DNA of 30,120 bases from J134 sp964484045 (lineage in GTDB: Bacteria > Pseudomonadota > Alphaproteobacteria > Sphingomonadales > Rhodothalassiaceae), in NCBI GenBank assembly GCA_964484045.1, contig CAZAEP010000006.1, positions 1 through 30,120 of the forward strand, given 5' to 3'. Made by a program: the position numbers and the translations under genes. The notes beneath the pieces are model-generated. The model saw only the letters and a program-made list of their open reading frames with translations, searched no databases and had not been told where the DNA came from. This document shows positions 15,456 through 22,301 of the stretch, piece by piece; the first letter of the stretch is position 1, and every line of letters begins with the position of its first letter.

Positions 15456-16028
15456 ATGTCCGATGTCACCATTCATGATCGTCGCCGTCTGCTCGACGAC
15501 GACCTTGCCGTCGAGGCGGCGGAGATCTCGTTCGAACGGGAGGACGGCGAGCGGACAGCGCCGCATCGCCTCGTTCGTGTCCTGCGCGACGATGCGGCGG
15601 CGGTGCTGCTTATCGACCGCGCGCGGCGGGAACTCCTTCTCGTCGAGCAGTTCCGCTGGCCGACCCATGAGAAGGGGCCGGGGCGGCTCGTCGAGATCGT
15701 CGCCGGCGTCATCGAGCCCGGCGAGAGCCCCGAACAGACGGCGGCGCGCGAGGCGCTCGAGGAGGCCGGCGTGCTGAGCGGAGAGATGATCCCGATCGCG
15801 CGCTGCTATCCGACGCCGGGCTATTCCACCGAACGCGTCCACATCTTCGCCGCCGAGGTCCGGCCCGGCGCGCCCGCCGGTGCCGGCGGCGGTGTCGATG
15901 TCGGCGAACATACGCGGACGGTGCGGCTTCCCTTCGCGGCCGTGGACGACCGGCTCCGGGACGGACGCATCGCCGACGCCAAGACCCTGATCGCGCTGCA
16001 ATGGTTCCGCCTCCGCGACGGCCGATAG
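15456..16028 (+). CDS. Nudix hydrolase, ADP-ribose/GDP-mannose pyrophosphatase type
   Basis: A 190-residue Nudix protein with a perfect box at residues 84-106: G84, E90, then REALEEAG at 98-105, whose glutamates bind magnesium. The layout with LLLVEQFRWPTHE before the box and YPTPGYSTERVHIFAAEV after it matches the ADP-ribose pyrophosphatase/NudK group, which cleaves nucleoside diphosphate sugars. The substrate cannot be decided from motifs. The ATG at 15456 is preceded by AAAAGGG, and an upstream GTG would add ten unrelated residues. It is divergent from the TPR-type kinase and ends 26 bases from the stop of the convergent FNR-like gene. Confidence 0.92.
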   Translation: MSDVTIHDRRRLLDDDLAVEAAEISFEREDGERTAPHRLVRVLRDDAAAVLLIDRARRELLLVEQFRWPTHEKGPGRLVEIVAGVIEPGESPEQTAAREALEEAGVLSGEMIPIARCYPTPGYSTERVHIFAAEVRPGAPAGAGGGVDVGEHTRTVRLPFAAVDDRLRDGRIADAKTLIALQWFRLRDGR

Positions 16029-16054
16029 AGCCGGCGTCGCGCCGCGGAACCGCG

Positions 16055-16765
16055 TCAGCCGAGTGCTGCGACGATGTCCACCCGGCGGAGGCGGGCCTGC
16101 AGACGATCCGGGTCGAGCCGCAGCCGGTTGCCCTTCAGCCGCTCGATCGCACCGGCGCGTTCCAGTCCGCGCACGATGCGGCCGGCGTGAATCTCGGTGA
16201 TGCCGATCGCATCGGCGATCAGGGACAGGGTGAGCGGAAACGGAACGATGTCGCCGTCTTCATCCTCCGCCCCGGATCGACGGGCGAATTCGAGAATCAG
16301 GGACGCGACCGCTTCCTCCGCATTCAACGCGCCGAGGCGCAGACACCGCCGGTCGGCGCGTTCCTGTTGCGACCGGAGATGGGCGAGAACCCCGCGGCGC
16401 AGATGCGGGTGGCGGTCGATGACGGCGAGGAGGCTCTCGCGGGCAAAGCGACAGACGGTCACCACGGTCAAGGCCCGAACGGCGCTCCGGACGCGGCTGC
16501 CGGCAAGCATGCCGAGGGTGAGGAAGTCCCCTTCCCCGAAAAAGTCGAGTATCTGACGACGCCCGTCACCGAGCAGGGCATAGCGATAGGCCCAGCCGGA
16601 TCTGAGCGTGAAGACATGTGCGCTTTTCGCCTCGTCGGCGACGATCATTGCCCCCTTCTCGAACTGCTCGACGCGCAATCGGGCTTGCGCGACCTCCTCG
16701 AGTTCGCTGCCGGCGGCGGTACAATAGATCGCGGCGCTCCGGGCTCGACAGTCTTCGCATTTCAT
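16055..16765 (-). CDS. Crp/Fnr-family regulator with putative iron-sulfur Cys set (FNR-like)
   Basis: A 236-residue regulator. The N-terminus begins MKCEDCRARSAAIYC, with Cys at 3, 6 and 15. A fourth Cys at about 105 (TVVTVCRFARESL) falls where FNR has Cys122, so a [4Fe-4S] oxygen-sensing cluster is plausible. The cyclic-nucleotide-like beta-roll spans about residues 25-120, followed by the dimer helix. The winged helix-turn-helix has the recognition helix GITEIHAGRIVRGLERAG, of the T-x-[VI]-H-x-x-R subgroup rather than the E-x-x-S-R of classical FNR, so its DNA site may differ from TTGAT-N4-ATCAA. It is divergent from the PAS kinase and globin chemoreceptor across an A+T-rich region, and probably regulates them. 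GGAAGG lies about 12 bases before the ATG. Confidence 0.9.
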   Translation of the reverse strand: MKCEDCRARSAAIYCTAAGSELEEVAQARLRVEQFEKGAMIVADEAKSAHVFTLRSGWAYRYALLGDGRRQILDFFGEGDFLTLGMLAGSRVRSAVRALTVVTVCRFARESLLAVIDRHPHLRRGVLAHLRSQQERADRRCLRLGALNAEEAVASLILEFARRSGAEDEDGDIVPFPLTLSLIADAIGITEIHAGRIVRGLERAGAIERLKGNRLRLDPDRLQARLRRVDIVAALG

Positions 16766-16863
16766 CTGGCACGGCTTCCTTCCTATGATAAGGGCCCGCG
16801 ACCCTTCCCGCCCGACCTGTCATGGCAAGAATAGTGATGCCGGGGCCGAATTCGTCACGAGGA

Positions 16864-16890
16864 TGTTCGCCTTACAAAATGCGGCGAACA
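16864..16890. promoter_or_regulatory. Perfect 8-base inverted repeat, possible operator
   Basis: TGTTCGCC at 16864-16871 is matched by GGCGAACA at 16883-16890 with eleven bases between. The arm centres are 19 bases apart, nearly two helical turns, as expected for a dimeric regulator. There is no T-run, so it is not a typical terminator. It is about 100 bases before the FNR-like gene. Confidence 0.45.
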
Positions 16891-17047
16891 GGGCATGCGG
16901 TCCCTATAACGATCAAAAATTAAAGCATGTTATACATCATATGTTGATACGATCACGCGATTACACGCGCGTAACACTTGTACCGAATCTATGTACGCAT
17001 CATAAATATTGCGAATGCACGCATATATAGAGCAATAGTATAGAAAT

Positions 17048-17066
17048 GCATCCATGTATGGATTGC
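17048..17066. promoter_or_regulatory. Inverted repeat ATCCAT-GT-ATGGAT, possible operator
   Basis: ATCCAT and ATGGAT form a perfect 6-base palindrome around GT at 17050-17063, extended by an outer GC pair on each side. It sits mid-way in the A+T-rich region, about 190 bases before the PAS kinase. The binding protein is unknown; the size suits a dimeric repressor or activator. Confidence 0.35.
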
Positions 17067-17162
17067 GTTTGTCCGTATATTTTTCCATGCACGATAGAAC
17101 AAGTGCATTGAATATCGGAAATCCACCGGAAATAGCGCGGAGAACATACATACATATATTAT

Positions 17163-17171
17163 ATTATAGCA
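17163..17171 (-). promoter_or_regulatory. Possible extended -10 promoter (TGCTATAAT)
   Basis: On the minus strand TGCTATAAT is a perfect extended -10 element. The -35 position is weak. Transcription would run leftward through the A+T-rich region towards the FNR-like gene, giving a leader of nearly 400 bases. In such A+T-rich DNA this can arise by chance. Confidence 0.25.
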
Positions 17172-17251
17172 TATATACCGAGTACGTTATATGCCTGTTA
17201 ACCAATATTTGCTTGTTTGTATGAATTCGCAATCTTATTTATGGCCGGAAC

Positions 17252-18421
17252 ATGCCGCAAGAGCCGCTTTGCTCCAGTCCGTGCCCGGCGCCCGCGGAAG
17301 AAGTGCCGGTGCAGTGGGGCCAGTTCGCCGAGGTCGTCGCCCTGACGGCCGATGCGGTCCTGTGCTTCGACGGCGCGATGACCGTTCGCTTCGCCAATGC
17401 CGTCGCGGCGAAGATCTTCGGCTATGACGAGGGGGAATTCGTCGGCCTGCCGCTCGACCGGCTGATCCCGCCGTCGGCGCGGGAGACTCACCACACGCAT
17501 ATCGCGACGTTCGTCGGAGGCACGGAGCGCGCCCGCATGATGGCCGAGCGGCGGCCGGTAACAGGCCTGCGCAAGGACGGGCGCACCGTGCCGCTCCGGA
17601 TCTCGCTCGTCAGGCACGCCGCGCCGGGTCCCTTCCATGTCACCGCGATCGCCCGCGATATCAGCGCGTTCATCAGCCGCGAGGCGGACCTGGAGCGGGC
17701 CGTGCAGCGGGCGCAGGCGGCGGACGTCGCCAAGTCGCAGTTCCTTGCCAATGTCACGCACGAGCTCAAGACGCCGCTCAATGCCATCATCGGCTTCGCG
17801 GATCTGCTTGCCGACAGGACGGCGGTCACCCCGTCGCGCTCGCAGGTTCTGGAATATGTCACCTATATCGGCGAGAGCGGGCGCCATCTGCTCGACATGC
17901 TCGAGGAGGTGATCGCCGCCGCCCGCCTCGAGGCCGACCGGATACGGCCGGTGAGCGACAGCGTCGATCTCGGCCTCCTGGTCGCCAGGGCGGTGGGAGC
18001 GATCGACGAGATGGCGCGCGCCGCCGGGATCACGGTGAGCACGGGCGACATTCCGCGTCTTTTCATCCGGGGCGACGAGCGGCTGTTGTGGATGGCGCTC
18101 CGGCACGTTCTCTCGAACGGCGTCCGCTTCGGCCGCAAGGGCGGCGCCGTGGTCCTTCACGCCGAGGTGACGCCCGAGGCGGTGGTCCTCGTCGTCGCAG
18201 ACGACGGGCCGGGCATGGACGCCGATGCGTTGCGGCGGGCGGGAGAGCCGTTCTTCCAGTCCGATGCCGGGATGACCCGGCGCAGCGGCGGCCTCGGTCT
18301 CGGTCTCTTCATCGCCCGGCGCATCCTGCAGCTTCACGGCGGCACGCTCGACGTCACGAGCGTGGTCGGCGAGGGGACGTCGGTCGCGCTGTCGATTCCG
18401 CGCACGGTCTCCGAATCCTAG
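17252..18421 (+). CDS. Soluble PAS-domain histidine kinase
   Basis: A 389-residue kinase with no membrane segment. A PAS domain covers about residues 22-140 (VVALTADAVLCFDGAMTVRFANAVAAKIFGYDEGEFVG, ending in TAIARDIS), which can hold haem, flavin or another ligand; the ligand is not evident. HisKA follows with His170 in FLANVTHELKTPLNA, then an ATPase domain with HVLSNGVRFG, DDGPGMD and GGLGLGLFIARR. The ATG at 17252 is the first possible one after an in-frame stop at 17222, with only a weak GGAA upstream. The chemoreceptor gene follows after 36 bases, suggesting a shared transcript. No response regulator is adjacent. The position between an FNR-like regulator and a globin receptor points to redox or oxygen sensing, as an inference. 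Confidence 0.9.
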   Translation: MPQEPLCSSPCPAPAEEVPVQWGQFAEVVALTADAVLCFDGAMTVRFANAVAAKIFGYDEGEFVGLPLDRLIPPSARETHHTHIATFVGGTERARMMAERRPVTGLRKDGRTVPLRISLVRHAAPGPFHVTAIARDISAFISREADLERAVQRAQAADVAKSQFLANVTHELKTPLNAIIGFADLLADRTAVTPSRSQVLEYVTYIGESGRHLLDMLEEVIAAARLEADRIRPVSDSVDLGLLVARAVGAIDEMARAAGITVSTGDIPRLFIRGDERLLWMALRHVLSNGVRFGRKGGAVVLHAEVTPEAVVLVVADDGPGMDADALRRAGEPFFQSDAGMTRRSGGLGLGLFIARRILQLHGGTLDVTSVVGEGTSVALSIPRTVSES

Positions 18422-18457
18422 ACGGACAGCCACATTCACATCAGAAAGGGGTGCCTC

Positions 18458-19798
18458 ATGTCACAACAGAACGGTCTTGCGGACAAACTCGATTTTCTCC
18501 GTCTCGATGACGCGGCCTGCGATCGCCTGCGCGATTTCCGTCCGGCCGTCGAGGCCGAGATGGACGGGCTTCTCGAACGCTTCTACGCCCATGTCACGGC
18601 GCGGCCGAACCTCGCCGGGATGCTGGGGAGCGACGGCAACATCGCGCGCGTCAAGGGGGCGCAGAAGGCCCATTGGCTGGGGCTCTTCGAAGGCCGCTTC
18701 GACAGCCATTACGCCGACCGCGTGACCCGTATCGGCGAGGCCCATTTCAAGAACGATCTCGATCAGAGCTGGTACATGGGCGGCTACTGTTTCGCCCTTG
18801 ACGAGGTCGTGGGCATCGCTCTCGCGCGGCATGCCGACGACCCGCAGGCGGCGCGCGAGGTCATCGCCGCCGTGCTCAAGGCGGTCTTTCTCGACATGGA
18901 CATGGCGCTCGGCGTCTATCATGACGCGGTGCTCAAGGAACGCGAGCGGCGACAGGCGGCTCGCGAAGCGCTGATCGTGCAATTCGAGGACGAATCGCAG
19001 GCGCCGCTCGCGGCCAACGAGGAGGCGGGACGGACGTTGGCGGCGATCGCCGAGAAGGTCGGCGAGATCGCGGCCTCCACGTCGGAGCTCGCCACCGCGG
19101 CCTCGAGCGCCGCCGAGCAGGCCTCGACCAACGTCCAGACGGTCTCGGCGGCGACCGAGGAACTGACGGCCTCGATCACCGAGATCACGTCGCAGGTCTC
19201 GCGCTCGAGCGAGATCGCGCAGAAGGCCTCGAGCGAAGCCGAGACCACGACGGCGACGATGCGCACGCTCGAGGAGACCACCAATTCCATCGGCCAGATC
19301 GTCAATCTGATCAAGGATATCGCCGATCAGACCAACCTGCTGGCGCTCAATGCGACGATCGAGGCGGCGCGGGCCGGCGAGGCCGGCAAGGGCTTCGCCG
19401 TGGTGGCGAGCGAGGTCAAGTCGCTGGCCGGTCAGACCGCCAAGGCGACCGCGGAGATCTCGTCGCATATCGAGAAGGTGCAGACGGTCTCGACCGAGGC
19501 CGTCGGCGCCATCGACTCGATCAGCGGCATCATCAATTCGATGAACGAGATCGCGTCTGCGATCGCCGCCGGCATGGAGCAGCAGGGCGCCGCCATTCAG
19601 GAGATCGCGAAGAACGCTCAGGAGGCGGCGGCGGGAACCGACGAGGCGGCCAAGAGCGTCGATCGTGTCCGCGCCGACGCCGGCGAGACGCGCGCCGCTT
19701 CGGACGAGGTCTCGGAAGTGGCCCGCCGGTTGGTGGATTCGGGAAGCGCCCTGCGCGAGACCATCGTCCACTTCCTCGAGGAGGTGAAAAGCGCCTAG
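18458..19798 (+). CDS. Globin-coupled methyl-accepting chemotaxis protein (HemAT-like)
   Basis: A 446-residue soluble chemoreceptor. Residues about 5-170 are a protoglobin sensor: RFYAHVTARPNLAGML, then RIGEAHFKNDLDQSWYMGGY, whose His96 is the expected proximal haem ligand as in HemAT. The rest is a long helical signalling domain with alternating Ala/Ser/Glu/Thr heptads and the conserved hairpin tip around IKDIADQTNLLALNATIEAARAGEAGKGFAVVASEVK, which contacts CheA and CheW. There are no transmembrane helices, so it is a cytosolic oxygen receptor for aerotaxis or a related output. A good ribosome site, AAAGGGG, is seven bases before the ATG. It lies 36 bases after the PAS kinase. No other chemotaxis gene is in the window. 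Confidence 0.95.
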   Translation: MSQQNGLADKLDFLRLDDAACDRLRDFRPAVEAEMDGLLERFYAHVTARPNLAGMLGSDGNIARVKGAQKAHWLGLFEGRFDSHYADRVTRIGEAHFKNDLDQSWYMGGYCFALDEVVGIALARHADDPQAAREVIAAVLKAVFLDMDMALGVYHDAVLKERERRQAAREALIVQFEDESQAPLAANEEAGRTLAAIAEKVGEIAASTSELATAASSAAEQASTNVQTVSAATEELTASITEITSQVSRSSEIAQKASSEAETTTATMRTLEETTNSIGQIVNLIKDIADQTNLLALNATIEAARAGEAGKGFAVVASEVKSLAGQTAKATAEISSHIEKVQTVSTEAVGAIDSISGIINSMNEIASAIAAGMEQQGAAIQEIAKNAQEAAAGTDEAAKSVDRVRADAGETRAASDEVSEVARRLVDSGSALRETIVHFLEEVKSA

Positions 19799-19837
19799 GC
19801 TGCGGCCACGCTTTGCGCCGGGGCGTTCCGCACCGCC

Positions 19838-20632
19838 TCAGCGCGAACCGAGGGCCGCCTTGGCCGCCTTCAGGTCGTCGTCGAGCGCGGTCCAGAAGAC
19901 GCTGCGTCGCGGCGTCGGCTCCTTGCGCTTTCTGAGCCAGCGGATCTGTTCAAGGAGAATCTTGCGGCCAAGGAAATCGTCGCGCTCGAAGAGCCCGGCC
20001 CCGGCGTCGGCCATCCGCTCATAGAGCGACTGCAGGGGGGTGCCCGACAGCCCGACGCGGCGCAGGATCTCGATCGTGTAGGCGTCGAGCTTCTGCGCAT
20101 GGGTGCGGATCTCCTCTTCCGAGGGGCCGAAGGCGCCGGAGCGCTTGACCGTGTCCATGGCGGCCTCCCGGCTGCGCTCGGAGAGCCGCTCGTCGACGCT
20201 TGCGGACATGCCGGAATAGGCGGACTTGCTCGGCGGTCGCGTCTTGACCCGGAATCCCGAGGGGAAGACCTTTCCCGGCCCCTCGATTTCCGCCGCGGCG
20301 ATCAGATGGGCGACGATGGCGGCGATCTCTTCCGGTCGCTCGACGAGGCGGAAGAGACTGTCCGAGACGGTGGCGCGCGACTCTCTGACCACCACCGCCC
20401 GCACCTCGTCGTCGTGGACGACGCGGATCTCGAAGCGCTTGTCGGGCGCCACCTCGGCGGCAGCGAAAACGTGCTCGGCGATGCGGGCGATGAGCTCCGC
20501 CGCCGCCACTCTCTTTTCGTCTCCCTCCTGCGCCGCCGGCGGATCCGCCGCCAGCGAACGGGGGGCGAGGGCCAGAAGAACCACGAGCAGGAATGGACGA
20601 AGCAAGGAAATGGTCACGGCGGGTCCCTTCAT
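19838..20632 (-). CDS. Secreted protein resembling an M48 peptidase without zinc ligands
   Basis: A 264-residue protein with a signal peptide (LLRPFLLVVLLALAPRSLAA, cleavage near residue 29). The segment VVRESRATVSDSLFRLVERPEEIAAIVAHLIAAAE (residues about 81-115) follows the M48 pattern in which a strand and 'gll' turn lead to ELAAVLAHEIGH. Here the HEXXH is HLIAA: His109 stays, but the Glu and second His are lost. Further on, THAQKLDAYTIEILRRVGLSGTPLQSLYERM looks like the NExEADxxGLxLLxxAGY region but lacks its ligand Glu. I infer a degenerate, non-catalytic relative, possibly a periplasmic binding or chaperone protein. AAGGA is eight bases before the ATG. It faces the chemoreceptor gene tail-to-tail. 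The homology is by pattern only. Confidence 0.65.
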   Translation of the reverse strand: MKGPAVTISLLRPFLLVVLLALAPRSLAADPPAAQEGDEKRVAAAELIARIAEHVFAAAEVAPDKRFEIRVVHDDEVRAVVVRESRATVSDSLFRLVERPEEIAAIVAHLIAAAEIEGPGKVFPSGFRVKTRPPSKSAYSGMSASVDERLSERSREAAMDTVKRSGAFGPSEEEIRTHAQKLDAYTIEILRRVGLSGTPLQSLYERMADAGAGLFERDDFLGRKILLEQIRWLRKRKEPTPRRSVFWTALDDDLKAAKAALGSR

Positions 20633-20736
20633 CAAGTGCTTCCTTGGCCCGCGCAGGGGGTCGCCCTCATGCGCAGCTTCTCACATATAGGCGCATCGCG
20701 GGCCGGCGTCACCGCCGTCGTCGCGTCGATGGGGGA

Positions 20737-22209
20737 TTATTTCCTGATCTGCATCTCGACCACCTTGCGCAGCCGCGTGCCATAGGGCGGCTCGGCCCCG
20801 ATCAGACGGGCGATATCGAGGCGCGACTGGCGATAGATCGCTCGCGCGTGGCTAAAGGTCCGGAACCCGTCGCGGCCGTGATAGACGCCCATGCCGGACG
20901 GCCCGATGCCCCCGAAGGGCAGGTCCTCGTGCGCCACGTGCCAGAGCACGTCGCCGAGCGTGACGCCGCCCGAGACGGTGCGGTCGAGGACGCGGCGTTC
21001 CTCCGCGCGGTCGCGACCGAAATAATAGAGCCCGAGCGGCCGCGGGCGGGCATGGACATAGGCGATCGCGTCCTCGATCGCGCGATAGGGGACGACGGGC
21101 AGGAGCGGCCCGAAGATCTCTTCCTGCATCACCGTCATGTCGTCGGTCACCTTGCGCAGGATGTGGAGCGGCAGCACGGTGGAATTCTCGTCGGCGGCGA
21201 CGTCCTCGTCCGCCGGATTGACGACGGTGATCGCGGCGCCCTTCCGCTCGGCATCGGCGATATGGGCGAGCAGGCGCGCCTTGTGGCGGGCATTGACGAC
21301 CGGCGTGTAGTCGGGATTGGCCTTGACCGTGGGATAGAGGTCGCGCGCCGCCATGACGAGGGCCGCGACGATCTCGTCCTCGTCCTCGGCGGGAACCAGC
21401 ATATAGTCCGGCGCGAGGCAGATCTGGCCGGCATTCATCATCTTGCCGACGACGACGCGGCGGGCGGTCGCGGCCGCGTCCGCGGAGCGCGAGACGATGA
21501 CCGGCGACTTGCCGCCGAGCTCGAGCGTCACCGGCGTCAGATTGTCGGCGGCGGCGCGCATGACATGGCGGCCGATCGAGGTGGCGCCGGTGAAGAGAAG
21601 GTGGTCGAAAGGAAGGGACGCGAACGCCTGCCCCACCTCGGGGCCGCCGGTGATCACCGTGATCTCGGTCTCGTCGAAATAATCGCGGATCAGCCGCGCC
21701 ATCGTCTCCGAGGTCGCCGGCGTGATCTCGGAGGGCTTGATCATCGCCCGGTTGCCGGCGGCGAGAATGCCGGCGAGCGGGGCGAAGGTGAGATTGACCG
21801 GAAAGTTCCACGGGCTGATGAGGCCGACCACGCCCTTGGGCTGATACTCGATCCACGCCTTCGCGCCAAGCAGCCCGAGCGGGAATTCGAGCCGCCGGCG
21901 CTCGCGGCGCATCCAGCGCCGCAGATGCCTTTTCGCGAAGGCGAGGGCCTTGACCGAGGGCGCGACATCGCTGAAGAGCGACAGCAGTTCCGGTCGCCCG
22001 CCGTAATCCTCCGCCATGGCGTCGGCGAGCGTGCGGCCGTGATCGACGAGGAGCGCCCGGGCCCGCTCCAGCCGGTCGATGCGCACGGAGGCGGGGACCG
22101 GGCTCTCGGCGAGCACGGCCGCGCGTTGCGCTTCGAGCACGTCCCGCATCGCCGTCCGCACGACGGCGGTTTCCTGCGTCTCGCTCACCGCATCGACATG
22201 GGTCGCCAT
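20737..22209 (-). CDS. Aldehyde dehydrogenase, coniferyl aldehyde dehydrogenase type
   Basis: A 490-residue NAD(P)-dependent dehydrogenase that oxidises an aldehyde to the acid. Catalytic residues are present: Asn135 in ISPWNFP, Lys158 in AMIKPSE, Glu230 in TLELGGKSP and Cys264 in NAGQICLAPDY. The short N-terminus, GICLAPDY-type Cys loop and the C-terminal LPFGGIGPSGMGVYHGRDGFRTFSH are typical of the class 3-like CalB/fatty-aldehyde group, commonly named coniferyl aldehyde dehydrogenase. Actual substrates in this group are broad, so lignin-related function is only suggested. GGAGG is five bases before the ATG. An O-methyltransferase gene lies upstream on the same strand with a gap of about 92 bases. 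Confidence 0.9.
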   Translation of the reverse strand: MATHVDAVSETQETAVVRTAMRDVLEAQRAAVLAESPVPASVRIDRLERARALLVDHGRTLADAMAEDYGGRPELLSLFSDVAPSVKALAFAKRHLRRWMRRERRRLEFPLGLLGAKAWIEYQPKGVVGLISPWNFPVNLTFAPLAGILAAGNRAMIKPSEITPATSETMARLIRDYFDETEITVITGGPEVGQAFASLPFDHLLFTGATSIGRHVMRAAADNLTPVTLELGGKSPVIVSRSADAAATARRVVVGKMMNAGQICLAPDYMLVPAEDEDEIVAALVMAARDLYPTVKANPDYTPVVNARHKARLLAHIADAERKGAAITVVNPADEDVAADENSTVLPLHILRKVTDDMTVMQEEIFGPLLPVVPYRAIEDAIAYVHARPRPLGLYYFGRDRAEERRVLDRTVSGGVTLGDVLWHVAHEDLPFGGIGPSGMGVYHGRDGFRTFSHARAIYRQSRLDIARLIGAEPPYGTRLRKVVEMQIRK

Positions 22210-22301
22210 CTCGGCCTCCGATTCCTGTGCCGGCGTCAGGCCTCGACTATAGCGCAGCCTGCAGGCCCCGCGCGCTCACAAATCCGGCAGCGGAGCGCCC
22301 G

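Larger units (their letters stand above)
16766..17251. other. A+T-rich intergenic control region
   Basis: About 486 bases between the divergent FNR-like and PAS-kinase genes. I counted 109 G+C in the 300 bases 16921-17220 (36%), whereas the flanking genes are strongly G+C-rich. The segment is full of TA steps (TATATA, ATATTATATTATAG), ACAT repeats, two inverted repeats and a direct repeat CGGAAAT at 17116-17122 and 17127-17133, eleven bases apart. A near-FNR site TTGAT-N3-ATCAC at 16944-16956 has a spacer one base short. Likely uses are a complex promoter, curved DNA, a site for a MucR/Ros or other silencing protein, or a relic of foreign DNA. Short frames exist but none is convincing. Confidence 0.85.

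Noticed and set aside
16785..17030. A plus-strand frame of 81 codons entering the A+T-rich region
   Set aside because: It crosses the composition boundary, has no ribosome site or recognisable sequence, and its start overlaps the FNR-like gene's promoter side.
17198..17212. TTAACC followed by an A+T stretch before the PAS kinase, considered as a CtrA box
   Set aside because: The second half is TTGC, two mismatches, and the region is so A+T-rich that partial matches are expected.
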